Shown: in pieces, positions 1-8,078 of the stretch
Layout of the letters: each line of letters starts with the position of its first letter
How positions within the stretch are numbered: position 1 is the first letter of the stretch
Source of the DNA: Bradyrhizobium canariense
GTDB taxonomy: Bacteria > Pseudomonadota > Alphaproteobacteria > Rhizobiales > Xanthobacteraceae
DNA: 64,000 bases
Reading direction: 5' to 3'
Assembly: GCF_019402665.1 (NCBI RefSeq)
Contig: NZ_VSST01000024.1
Coordinates: forward strand, 124,001 to 188,000
Notes under the pieces: generated by a model
Told to the model about the DNA's origin: nothing
The model's database searches: none
Seen by the model: only the letters and a program-made list of their open reading frames with translations
Position numbers and translations under genes: made by a program

Positions 1-513
1 GTAGCCGAGCACGGTCGCGGCCTGCACATAGCCCTGGCTCCTCAGCGACAGCGCCGAGGCCCGCGCGATCCGGCACGTGAAGGACCAGTTGGTCAAGCCG
101 AGTGCGATCAGAAGGCTGGTCAGGCCGGGGCCAAGCACCGCCATGATGGCCAGCGCGAAGATCAGCGAGGGAATCGCGAGCATGAGATTGGTCAGGCCGT
201 TGACGACATCGTCCCACCAGCCGCCCCAATAGCCGGCGCTCAGGCCCAGCGCCACGCCGATGACGCTGTTGATGAGCTGCGAGACGATGCCGACCGTCAG
301 CGAAACGCGCGCGCCATAGACGACGCGGGAATAGATGTCGCGGCCCTGGTCGTCGGTGCCGAACCACCAGGTCCAGCTCGGAGGCTCTTCCGCGTTGAGC
401 AGATTGGCGTCCAGGACGGGATCGGTATGCGCCAGCCAGGGCGCGAGCAGGCCGACCAGGATCGCAAGCGCGAACAGCGCGCCACCGATGATGAGATTGG
501 CGCGGAGCTTCAT
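1..513 (-). CDS. ABC transporter permease, DppC/OppC type (partial)
   Basis: Inner-membrane permease of a peptide/nickel-type (BPD) ABC importer, truncated at its C-terminus by the left edge of the window; 171 residues are visible. It begins with a transmembrane segment followed by the DppC/OppC-family motif GTDDQGRDIYSR and then further hydrophobic segments. The EAA loop that contacts the ATPase is beyond the edge. The start ATG overlaps the stop of the upstream permease in an ATGA joint (510-513), so the two permeases are translationally coupled. The ATPase genes are expected further left. Family assignment is firm; the transported solute cannot be read from the sequence. Confidence 0.93.
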   Translation of the reverse strand, partial: MKLRANLIIGGALFALAILVGLLAPWLAHTDPVLDANLLNAEEPPSWTWWFGTDDQGRDIYSRVVYGARVSLTVGIVSQLINSVIGVALGLSAGYWGGWWDDVVNGLTNLMLAIPSLIFALAIMAVLGPGLTSLLIALGLTNWSFTCRIARASALSLRSQGYVQAATVLGY

Positions 514-1433
514 GCGTATCTGATCCTGGGATCGATCACGCCATAGAGCACGTCGATCAGCAGATTGATGGCGAGAAAGGACAGCACCACGACGAGAATG
601 GAGCCCTGCACGGCCGGAATGTCGCGCTGCAGGACACTGTCGACCAGCAGCGAGCCGATGCCCGGCCAGGAATACAATTTCTCGACCACGACCGCCTGCC
701 CCATCAGCCCGCCGAACTGCAGGCCGACGGTGGTGAGAATGATCACAAGCGCGTTGCGCATCACATGCCACTTCACGACCCGGGTCTCGCTCATGCCCTT
801 GGAGCGCGCGGTGCGAACGAAATCCGCGGTCATGATCTCGAGCACGGCGGCACGTGTCGTCCGGGCGAACAGCGCCATCGGCGAGACGCCGAGCGTCACG
901 GCAGGCAGGATCAGATATTTCAGACCGCCATCGCCATAGCCGAAACTCGGCAGCCAGCCGAGCTTCAACGCAAACAAATACATCAGCACCAGTCCGAGCC
1001 AAAATTTGGCGATCGAAAGTCCTGACACCGCCACGACCATGGCCAGCGTGTCGACGATGCCCCCCGGCTTCAGCGCGGCGATGAAACCCAGGGGTACCCC
1101 TATCACGACAGAAAACACCATGGCGGTGAAGATGAGCTGGAGCGTCGGCCATATCCGTTTGGCGATCATGAACGTCACAGGCTCGCGCGTGCGGAACGAC
1201 GTTCCGAAATCACCGGTCGCAAGCTTGGCGATGTAGGTGCCGAAGCGGATATAGACGGGATCGTCGAGGCCGAGCTGCTTCTTCATGCGCAGCTCGACCT
1301 GCGGATCGGCATCGTCGCTCATGGACGAGACGATGCTGCCGGGAACGACGCTGAACAGCACGAACACCAGAGCCACCACCGCGAGCACGGTCGGAATGGT
1401 CTGCAGCAGGCGGCGGAACAGGAAGGAGAGCAT
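510..1433 (-). CDS. ABC transporter permease, DppB/OppB type
   Basis: 307-residue inner-membrane permease, the usual length for DppB/OppB. The N-terminus (LFRRLLQTIPTVLAVVALVF) is the characteristic first helix, followed by a periplasmic domain and about five more helices. The EAA-like cytoplasmic loop that docks the ATPase is visible as DFVRTARSKGMSE near residues 210-222. It lies between the binding-protein gene (60 bp upstream) and the second permease (ATGA overlap). A 12-bp perfect hairpin occupies the gap before it and may separate its expression level from that of the binding protein. Substrate is probably a di- or oligopeptide or similar small molecule, from family membership only. Confidence 0.95.
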   Translation of the reverse strand: MLSFLFRRLLQTIPTVLAVVALVFVLFSVVPGSIVSSMSDDADPQVELRMKKQLGLDDPVYIRFGTYIAKLATGDFGTSFRTREPVTFMIAKRIWPTLQLIFTAMVFSVVIGVPLGFIAALKPGGIVDTLAMVVAVSGLSIAKFWLGLVLMYLFALKLGWLPSFGYGDGGLKYLILPAVTLGVSPMALFARTTRAAVLEIMTADFVRTARSKGMSETRVVKWHVMRNALVIILTTVGLQFGGLMGQAVVVEKLYSWPGIGSLLVDSVLQRDIPAVQGSILVVVLSFLAINLLIDVLYGVIDPRIRYA

Positions 1434-1448
1434 CGGCAGTTTTCCTCT

Positions 1449-1479
1449 CTCCCTCCGTCGTTCATCTCGACGGAGGGAG
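1449..1479 (-). other. Intercistronic hairpin between binding-protein and permease genes
   Basis: A perfect 12-bp inverted repeat (1449-1460 pairing with 1468-1479, loop TTCATCT) fills the 60-bp gap after the binding-protein stop. No T-run follows on the minus strand, so it is not a standard terminator. Similar stem-loops in other binding-protein operons stabilise the upstream mRNA and make the binding protein more abundant than the membrane subunits; that role here is inferred. Confidence 0.6.
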
Positions 1480-1493
1480 CGCGAGAGCGTGTG

Positions 1494-3083
1494 TCACTTC
1501 GCGGGCGAGCTCTCGTCGACCCAGAGGTCTTCGACGTTCTGATGGGTGAGTTCCGTCGCGTTCAGCTGAATTCCCTTGAGCCACGGCTGCACCGCCATGA
1601 CCGCCTTGTTGTAGTTGAAGAACCAGACCGGCGCCTCCTCGTAGAGGAGCGCGTTGGCCTTTTGCAGCAGCTGGGTACGCTTTGCAGCGTCATCGGACTG
1701 TCCGGCCTCGTCGATCAGCTTGTCGAACTCGGGATTCTTGAAGTTCATGTAGTTGCAGGCTGATTGCGGCGTCGCCGAGTGGAAGCATTTGAGGGCGGCC
1801 TGGGGATCTGGTCCGGTCGCCTGCGAGTAGATGAAGGCCTGGTAGTCGCCGCTGCGAACCACCTCCGCCAGCACCGCGGTCTCGACCTGCTTGACCTTGG
1901 CCTTGATGCCCACCCGGTCCAGCATCGGGATCACGGCCGAGACGATCGGCAGACCCCAGCTCTCGTTCTGGCTGGTGGTCCATTCGAATTCGAAGCCCGT
2001 GGGATAGCCGGCGTCAGCGAGCAGCTGCTTGGCCTTGGCGGGATCGAAGGCATAGGGCTTCATGGCCTTGTCGTAGGCGGGAGAGGTCAGCGGCAGCCAG
2101 CTGGTGGCCCGGTAGGCCTTGCCCTTGACCAGCTTGTTGATGATCAGGTCAGTGTCGATCGCGTAGTTGATCGCCTGCCGGACCCGCTTGTCGGCGAACG
2201 GCTTGAACGCGGGATTCATCCCCATGTAGCGGGTGAAGACCTCGGCGACTTCGACGACGGTGCCCTTGAGGTCGGCGTCGTTCTGATAGGCGACATATTG
2301 CGCCGGTCCCAGCACCGAGGTGTCGATCTCCTTGTTGCGGAAGGCGACATCGCGTGCCGCGGCCTCGCCCATGACCGACACGATGATCTTGTCGGCGTAG
2401 GGCTTGCCGGCCTTGTAGAACCGGTCCCACCGCTCCAGAACGATGCGCGATCCCGGCACGTGCTCGACGAACTTGAACGGCCCAAGACCGATCGGCTTCT
2501 GGAGAAAGCTGTCCTTGGCGGCTTCGTCGGCGGGATAGATCGACGTGATCGCGTTCCAGAAGTAGAAACCCGGATCGACTTTCTCGGTCAGCTTCATCTC
2601 GATTGTAAAGTCGTCGATTTTCTTCAGGCCGGAGATCTCCTTGGCCTGCCCCTTCTCGACCGCCGCCGCGCCCTCGATCACGCGGACATAACGCGCGCCG
2701 GGATAAGCCTTGGTGCCGTCCATGATGCGGTTGTAGGTCCAGATGACGTCGTCGGCCGTCATCTTGCGGCCGTTGTGGAAATAGGCGTCGTCGCGCAGCT
2801 TGAAGGTGTGAACGAGACCGCCGCCCGAGATCACATCTTCCTTGGCAAGCTCCAGAACCGGCTTGCCTTCCGCGGAATTCCAGATGTAGAGCGACCGGTG
2901 CAACGCCTTGGCGTAGATCTCGTCCTGGGCGCGCTGCGTGGTAAGAATGTCCAGGCTGGTGAAACTCGAGCCATAAGGCGCGGTCATGCGGATGGTTCCG
3001 CCCTTGCGCGGCGTCTGGGCCTCCGCCGAGGCGACGAGCGCCAGTCCCAAACCCGCGACGATCGCCACTATCCTGAACATCAT
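1494..3083 (-). CDS. ABC transporter substrate-binding protein, SBP family 5
   Basis: 529-residue periplasmic solute-binding protein of the peptide/nickel (SBP_bac_5) family. A Sec signal peptide is clear: MMFRIV, a hydrophobic core to about residue 20, and cleavage after AEA-Q. The mature protein shows the family pattern, including the KLRDDAYFHNGRKMTADDV stretch (about 97-115) and the region around VRQAINYAID. It captures the solute for the two permeases encoded downstream. Two ATGs are adjacent (3083 and 3080); GGAGGG on the minus strand lies better spaced for the second, so the true start may be one codon later. Length and motifs are complete; substrate unknown. Confidence 0.95.
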   Translation of the reverse strand: MMFRIVAIVAGLGLALVASAEAQTPRKGGTIRMTAPYGSSFTSLDILTTQRAQDEIYAKALHRSLYIWNSAEGKPVLELAKEDVISGGGLVHTFKLRDDAYFHNGRKMTADDVIWTYNRIMDGTKAYPGARYVRVIEGAAAVEKGQAKEISGLKKIDDFTIEMKLTEKVDPGFYFWNAITSIYPADEAAKDSFLQKPIGLGPFKFVEHVPGSRIVLERWDRFYKAGKPYADKIIVSVMGEAAARDVAFRNKEIDTSVLGPAQYVAYQNDADLKGTVVEVAEVFTRYMGMNPAFKPFADKRVRQAINYAIDTDLIINKLVKGKAYRATSWLPLTSPAYDKAMKPYAFDPAKAKQLLADAGYPTGFEFEWTTSQNESWGLPIVSAVIPMLDRVGIKAKVKQVETAVLAEVVRSGDYQAFIYSQATGPDPQAALKCFHSATPQSACNYMNFKNPEFDKLIDEAGQSDDAAKRTQLLQKANALLYEEAPVWFFNYNKAVMAVQPWLKGIQLNATELTHQNVEDLWVDESSPAK

Positions 3084-3205
3084 GGTCCCTCCGACAACGC
3101 AAGCCGTGCTCTGGTCCGAGAGTTGATCATCCGCGGCACGTCGAGCGCAAGCGCCTTGAAGGGGTTGACGTATGCGCGGGTCGCGCCGATTTGCGAGGAC
3201 GCCCG

Positions 3206-4489
3206 CTAGAACTCCGGCTGCCAGTCGCGCAATTTTCGCGCTGCGGCGGTGACGTCCGCGATGGTCGGAAACGCCCCCGTCTCCAGCATCATCGTCCTTG
3301 CCAGCCGCACGGCGCGTGCTTCGCTGATCGCGCGCCGGCGCGGATCCTCGATCAGCTCGAAATCGATATTGTGGGCGAGACCGAAGATGCGGCGGATGGT
3401 TTTTGCCGCGGCGAAGCCGACCGTGTCCGCAAACAGCCGCTGCATGTAGGCCTGCCGCTCGGCCTCCAGTCGTGCCGCGCCTGTCTCGCCGGCGAAGAGC
3501 GAGGCGGGATAGGCATCGCCTGCGGCGCCGGCGCGCCAGAGCTCGAGGAACTTGCGCGCGAACGCGTTCCAGACGTTCTCGACCGTCTCCAGCACCCAGG
3601 CCTCGAACGCACGCCGCTCGCCCGGCGAGCGCTCGTGACCGGCGGAGGCAAAATAAGCCATCAGGAGGTTCGCCAGCACCGCGCCGACGTCGAAACCCAT
3701 CGGGCCGTAGAATGCGAATTCGGGGTCGATCACCCGCGTCTCGCCGTCCGTGACCATGATCGAGCCGGTGTGCAGGTCGCCGTGGAGCAGCGCCTCGGGG
3801 CTGGCCATGAACTTCAGCTTCAGCCGGGAGATCGCGACATGCAGGTCCATGTCCTCGCGGAGCTCTGCGGCGAGCGCATCGAGATAGGGCGCGGTCCAGC
3901 GGTTCTGCTCGGCGATGCGGTAGGGATCGGTGAAGATCAGATCCTCAGTGATCTTGCACAGTGCATGGTTGCTGGCGAAGGCTGCGATGGCTTGCTTCTT
4001 TTCGGCCGCCGACAGCGCGAGGTCGGAGGTGAAGAACAAGGTCCGCGCCATGAAGGTGGTGATGTCATCGACAAAGCGCGGGTACTGAGTCCCCGCAACC
4101 ATCCCCTTGCGCATGATGATGTGGGGCTCGAGCAGCTCCATCACTGTCAGCGCCAAGGCCTCGTTGTGATGCAGCAGCGCCGGCACGAGGCCGGGCGCGA
4201 GCTCGGCCTGCCGCGACAAAGCGAGATATTCGTAATGAGCCCGGGACAGCGGCAGTGGCCAGCTTTCGCCGACGAGGCGGACATAGGGCAGCGCCTGCTT
4301 GACGGCGACGCCGCCGCGGCCGCCCTTGACGATGAAGACGAGATTGAGATTGCCGTCGCCGACTTCGGTGATCGACCAGGAGGCCGGCTCGCCACCGAGG
4401 GTCCCTGCGAGGTCCGGAACGCCTGCGAGATAATCCCGCAAGTCAGCCTCATGCAGAATCCGATAATCCCCTGCCCCGTCTCCGGTCAT
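3206..4489 (-). CDS. mtnK: S-methyl-5-thioribose kinase
   Basis: 427-residue kinase of the methionine salvage pathway, phosphorylating methylthioribose to methylthioribose-1-phosphate in the cytoplasm. It has the aminoglycoside-phosphotransferase-like fold: an ATP-binding N-lobe (GDGNLNLVFIVKG), the catalytic loop HGDLHTGSIMV and the metal-binding DPEFAFYGPMGFD segment, all typical of MtnK. I place the start at the ATG at 4489 (MTGDGAGDYR); a start further upstream would run into the next gene. No mtnA isomerase gene is adjacent, although the two are often paired. It is followed after 122 bp by the ABC importer; whether that importer supplies a salvage substrate is speculation. Confidence 0.9.
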   Translation of the reverse strand: MTGDGAGDYRILHEADLRDYLAGVPDLAGTLGGEPASWSITEVGDGNLNLVFIVKGGRGGVAVKQALPYVRLVGESWPLPLSRAHYEYLALSRQAELAPGLVPALLHHNEALALTVMELLEPHIIMRKGMVAGTQYPRFVDDITTFMARTLFFTSDLALSAAEKKQAIAAFASNHALCKITEDLIFTDPYRIAEQNRWTAPYLDALAAELREDMDLHVAISRLKLKFMASPEALLHGDLHTGSIMVTDGETRVIDPEFAFYGPMGFDVGAVLANLLMAYFASAGHERSPGERRAFEAWVLETVENVWNAFARKFLELWRAGAAGDAYPASLFAGETGAARLEAERQAYMQRLFADTVGFAAAKTIRRIFGLAHNIDFELIEDPRRRAISEARAVRLARTMMLETGAFPTIADVTAAARKLRDWQPEF

Positions 4490-4520
4490 GACGATCCCAT
4501 CCCATCTAGGGGCCGGATCG

Positions 4521-4868
4521 TTACTCCCGCTCCAGGAAGCTGGAGCCGATCTCGGCCTTTCTTTTGATCGGATCGTAATCACAATAGACGCTGTCCGCCA
4601 CCAGCGTGTAGCTGGCGCTGACGGTGTATTTGTCTGTTTTGACCGAGTTCAGGCCGATCACCGCGGTGCTCTTGCCGCCGTTCCATTTGAACGGCGTCGA
4701 GCTCTTGGCCTGCTCGCAGGCGATCACGGCCTCGTTGAAAACGTAGCCCTCGACAAACGCCTTCAGGGTGCGCACCTGCACGGCCATCTTCCACTCGAAA
4801 TAGCCGATGGCACCGAGGCCGGCGACGATCAGCACCAGAAGCGCGACGACGATCCTCTGAAAAGTCAT
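4521..4868 (-). CDS. Small membrane-anchored protein of unknown function
   Basis: About 115 residues, starting at MTFQRIVVALLV (4868). One N-terminal transmembrane helix (about residues 4-24) is followed by a soluble, probably periplasmic domain with two cysteines (in IACEQ and VYCDY). I do not recognise the family. The start is chosen because it lies directly before the hydrophobic segment and 30 bp after the stop of the preceding DUF1467 gene; an in-frame ATG 24 bp upstream is possible but less natural. It is co-oriented with the mce/DUF1467 genes and probably shares their transcript. Confidence 0.7.
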   Translation of the reverse strand: MTFQRIVVALLVLIVAGLGAIGYFEWKMAVQVRTLKAFVEGYVFNEAVIACEQAKSSTPFKWNGGKSTAVIGLNSVKTDKYTVSASYTLVADSVYCDYDPIKRKAEIGSSFLERE

Positions 4869-4898
4869 TGGTCCCCCAACAAAGCCAACCACGAAATC

Positions 4899-5174
4899 CT
4901 AAAACGGCATGCCCATCAATTTCGACAGGCGTTCGATCGAGAGATAACCGGCGTGATAGGCGACCATGGCGATCCCGTAGATGATCGCCGAGATGATAGT
5001 GGTCCAGATCAGCTTGCTCCTCATCCGCGTCAGGATCGGCGCGCCGGGGTCGCTGCCCGGCACTCCGACGCCGTCCTCGTGCTGGCTGCGCACGCCGAAC
5101 GGCAGCGTCAGGAACAGCGCGATCCACCAGATGACGAAGTAGATCGCGATTGCCGTTGAGATCTGGATGGCCAT
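4899..5174 (-). CDS. DUF1467 family membrane protein
   Basis: 91-residue integral membrane protein with two predicted helices (about 5-25 and 52-74) joined by a polar loop containing GVRSQHEDG. The pattern IWWIALFLTLPFGVRSQ is characteristic of DUF1467 in alphaproteobacteria. The biochemical function is unknown. It follows mce by 9 bp, a neighbourhood I recall as common in Rhizobiales, which suggests cotranscription. Length is normal for the family. Confidence 0.88.
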   Translation of the reverse strand: MAIQISTAIAIYFVIWWIALFLTLPFGVRSQHEDGVGVPGSDPGAPILTRMRSKLIWTTIISAIIYGIAMVAYHAGYLSIERLSKLMGMPF

Positions 5175-5183
5175 GGCTTCGGC

Positions 5184-5588
5184 CTATGCCTGCTCGATTT
5201 CGACCAGCGCGCCGGAAAAGTCCTTCGGGTGCAGGAACAGCACCGGCTTGCCATGGGCGCCGATCTTCGGCACGCCGTCGCCGAGCACCCTTGCGCCCTC
5301 CTTCACCAGCGTGTCGCGCGAGGCGATGATGTCGACCACCTCATAGCAGACGTGGTGGATGCCGCCGTCGGCGTTGCGGTCGAGGAACTTTGCGATCGGC
5401 GAGGCCTCGCCAAGCGGCTCGATGAACTCGATCTTGGTGTTGGGCAACGTCGCGAACACGGTGGTGACGCCATGCTCGGGCAGCGCGACGGCCTCCGAAA
5501 TCTGGGCCCCGAATGCGGCGCCATAGATTTTGGCGGCCTTGACGGCGTCCTTGGTCGCGATCGCGACATGATTGAGCCGGCCCAGCAT
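5184..5588 (-). CDS. mce: Methylmalonyl-CoA epimerase
   Basis: 134-residue VOC-superfamily enzyme interconverting (2S)- and (2R)-methylmalonyl-CoA in propionyl-CoA assimilation. Two beta-alpha-beta-beta-beta modules are visible. Likely metal ligands are the His in RLNHVAIA, the His in GGIHHVCYEV and the C-terminal Glu in LVEIEQA. The motif KIEFIEPLGEASPI is typical of the epimerase branch rather than of lyases or glyoxalases. It lies 12 bp after rnj and 9 bp before the DUF1467 gene, so it is probably part of the same transcript. Confidence 0.93.
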   Translation of the reverse strand: MLGRLNHVAIATKDAVKAAKIYGAAFGAQISEAVALPEHGVTTVFATLPNTKIEFIEPLGEASPIAKFLDRNADGGIHHVCYEVVDIIASRDTLVKEGARVLGDGVPKIGAHGKPVLFLHPKDFSGALVEIEQA

Positions 5589-5600
5589 GTTTCTCTCCCG

Positions 5601-7271
5601 TTACACTGTCAGCACATGTACCAGACAGGGGGGCTTCTTACCCCAATGTTCGTTGATCACCGAACGGACAGCGCGTCGCACAGATTCAGCCAGCGCATCC
5701 GCGTCGCGACGGCGCGCCTTCGGCAGACCTTCGATGGTGGAGACCACGGCGTCGAAGACGATGTCGTCGAAGGGCTCGCCCGCTTTGTTCTTCTCGGGGA
5801 TGCCGATCAGATCGACCTCGGGATCGTCGACGAGTTCACCTTGCTGCGTCATGGCAATGGCGACGAAGGCGCAGCCGGAGAAGGCCATGCGGCGCCGCTC
5901 CACCACGGCGCGGGACTTGGAGTCCTCCAGAATCGTGCCGTCCTTGTAGAGACGGCCCGCAGGCACCTGCCCAATGATGCCGGGATCGCCGGGGCCGAGC
6001 TTGACGAGGTCGCCGTTGCGGCAGACCAGCACGCGCGGCACGCCGGCGGCACGCGCGAGCTTGGCGTGCTCGTTCAGGTGCAGGGCCTCGCCGTGGACCG
6101 GGATCAGGAGCTGCGGCCTGGTCCAGGCGATCATGTCGCGCAATTCGTCGCGGCGGGGATGGCCGGAGACATGGACCAGCTGGTCGCGGTCGGTGATGAC
6201 CTCCACGCCCTGCAAGACCAGGCCATTGATGATCGCGCCGACCGCCTTCTCGTTGCCGGGAATGGTGCGCGAGGAGAAGATCACGCTGTCGCCGCGGTTG
6301 AGCGTGATCTCGGGATGGTCGTCATTGGCGATCCGCGCCAGCGCGGCACGGGGCTCGCCCTGGCTGCCGGTGCAAAGCGCCAGCACCTTGTCCTGCGGCA
6401 GATGACCGTAGACCTCGGCGGAGCGGAAACTCTGCACGCCGTCGAGATAGCCGGTCTCGCGGGCGACCTGCACCACGCGTTCCATGGCGCGGCCGACCAC
6501 GACGACCTCACGGTCGGCGGCCTTCGCAGCGATGGCGACGGCCTTCAGACGCGCGACGTTGGAGGCAAAGGTCGTGACTGCGACGCGGCCCTTGGCGGCC
6601 TTGACGAGCTCGGTGATGGACCTGGCAACCTCGGCTTCCGAGGGTGAGCGGCCGTCGCGCACGGCGTTCGTGGAATCGCCGATCAGGGCGAGCAGGCCCG
6701 CATCGCCGAGCTCCCGCAGCCGCTTTTCGTCGGTCGGGCGGCCGATGATCGGGGTCGGATCGATCTTCCAGTCGCCGGTGTGCAGCACCGTCCCGACGTC
6801 GGTGTGAATCGCCAACGCATGCGACTCCGGAATCGAATGCGCGACCGGAATGAACTCGACGTTGAACGGGCCGATATCGACGCGCCCGCCCGACGGCACC
6901 ACCGTCACCGGGATCTTCGGCGCATTGCGCTCGGCGGCACACTTGGCCTCGAACAGCGCGGCACTGAACTGCGTCGCGTAGATCGGGCATTTCAGCTTCG
7001 GCCACAGGTCGATGATGGCGCCGAAATGGTCCTCATGGGCGTGGGTCAGCACCAGCCCCATCAGGTTCTTGCGTTCCTTCTCCAGGAAGCTGACGTCGGG
7101 CATGATCAGGTCGATGCCCGGCAGATGCTCCTCGTCGCCGAAGGAGACGCCGAGATCGATCGCCAGCCAGGCCCGCTGCTGGCGGTTGCCGAGGCCGTAG
7201 ATCGACAAATTCATGCCGATCTCGCCGACGCCGCCGAGCGGTGCAAATACCAGTTCTTCAGGCTTCGCCAT
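5601..7271 (-). CDS. rnj: Ribonuclease J
   Basis: 556-residue metallo-beta-lactamase/beta-CASP ribonuclease with endonuclease and 5'-3' exonuclease activity in mRNA and rRNA processing. The catalytic zinc motif H-x-H-x-D-H is at about residues 77-82 (THAHEDHFGA), followed by HTGDWKIDPTP. The beta-CASP insert and a C-terminal domain are present. I choose the ATG at 7271, which overlaps the birA stop as TGATG; a GTG one codon earlier is also in frame. GGGAG lies at suitable spacing. In many alphaproteobacteria coaX separates birA and rnj; here they are directly fused at the DNA level with no coaX. Confidence 0.95.
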   Translation of the reverse strand: MAKPEELVFAPLGGVGEIGMNLSIYGLGNRQQRAWLAIDLGVSFGDEEHLPGIDLIMPDVSFLEKERKNLMGLVLTHAHEDHFGAIIDLWPKLKCPIYATQFSAALFEAKCAAERNAPKIPVTVVPSGGRVDIGPFNVEFIPVAHSIPESHALAIHTDVGTVLHTGDWKIDPTPIIGRPTDEKRLRELGDAGLLALIGDSTNAVRDGRSPSEAEVARSITELVKAAKGRVAVTTFASNVARLKAVAIAAKAADREVVVVGRAMERVVQVARETGYLDGVQSFRSAEVYGHLPQDKVLALCTGSQGEPRAALARIANDDHPEITLNRGDSVIFSSRTIPGNEKAVGAIINGLVLQGVEVITDRDQLVHVSGHPRRDELRDMIAWTRPQLLIPVHGEALHLNEHAKLARAAGVPRVLVCRNGDLVKLGPGDPGIIGQVPAGRLYKDGTILEDSKSRAVVERRRMAFSGCAFVAIAMTQQGELVDDPEVDLIGIPEKNKAGEPFDDIVFDAVVSTIEGLPKARRRDADALAESVRRAVRSVINEHWGKKPPCLVHVLTV

Positions 7272-8077
7272 CACGCAGCTCCCACGGAGGCGGCCGTGCC
7301 GAAGAACACCTCGCCCGCGGCCACCGGCACGCGCCGGCCCTCCGCAGTGCGGACGATCAGGCAGCCGGTGTCGTCGATCGTGTCAAAAATGCCTTCCAGC
7401 GTCATCACTCCCGTGTGGATCGCGACCCGCTCGCCGAGGCCGGCGGCGCGCTCCAGCCACAATTTGCGAATTTCGGCAAAGCCGCGGCCATTGTCCCAGA
7501 TACCGCGGAACTCCACCCAGGCATCGGAGAGCGCCGAGAACAGCTCTTCAGCGCTGATCTGGACGCCGAGCGCGGCCAGTGACACCGCCGGTGTGGGCGT
7601 GCCCTCGGGCGCGGCGACGACATTGGTGCCGATGCCGACGACGATGGCAAGGCGGTCGCCGATGGCTTCGGCCTCCAGGCCGATGCCGACCAGCTTCTTG
7701 CCGCTGGCCAGCACGTCGTTCGGCCATTTCAGGGTGTAGCGGGGACGGCCCTCGCCAAGGCGCAGTGCCGCCTCCAGGCTGACCTTCTCCAGGGCGGCCT
7801 CCTCGGCCAGCCCGGCCGCAAAGCCGATCGTCGCGGCGACGGAAGGGGCGACGTCGAGGACTTCGAGGACGCTGGCGGCAAGGTTGCCCTTTGGCGCGAT
7901 CCAGGCGCGCTGGCGGCGGCCACGGCCGGCGGTCTGCTCCGACGTCACGAACCACATCGGGCCACGTTCGCCGCGCCTCGCGTGCTCGATCGCCTCGGTA
8001 TTGGTCGAGCCGGTCCGTTCGAAAGCTGCGAGCTTGTAGCCCGCCGACGCCGCACGAGGACCGAGCGCGAATGCCAT
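7271..8077 (-). CDS. birA: Biotin--[acetyl-CoA-carboxylase] ligase
   Basis: 268-residue biotin protein ligase that forms biotinyl-AMP and attaches biotin to acetyl-CoA carboxylase and related carboxylases. The biotin/ATP-binding loop is visible as GRGRRQRAW (residues about 50-58), and KWPND with the following catalytic Lys region (GKKLVG) is intact. There is no N-terminal helix-turn-helix, so this is a monofunctional ligase rather than an E. coli-type repressor. Its start is one base after the nuoN stop, and its stop overlaps the rnj start, so it is embedded in the nuo-rnj transcript. Confidence 0.95.
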   Translation of the reverse strand: MAFALGPRAASAGYKLAAFERTGSTNTEAIEHARRGERGPMWFVTSEQTAGRGRRQRAWIAPKGNLAASVLEVLDVAPSVAATIGFAAGLAEEAALEKVSLEAALRLGEGRPRYTLKWPNDVLASGKKLVGIGLEAEAIGDRLAIVVGIGTNVVAAPEGTPTPAVSLAALGVQISAEELFSALSDAWVEFRGIWDNGRGFAEIRKLWLERAAGLGERVAIHTGVMTLEGIFDTIDDTGCLIVRTAEGRRVPVAAGEVFFGTAASVGAA

Positions 8078-8078
8078 C

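Noticed and set aside
1764..3209. Long open frame antisense to the ABC binding-protein gene
   Set aside because: Codon-composition shadow in GC-rich DNA; the minus-strand protein has a signal peptide and a clear family match, the antisense frame has neither.
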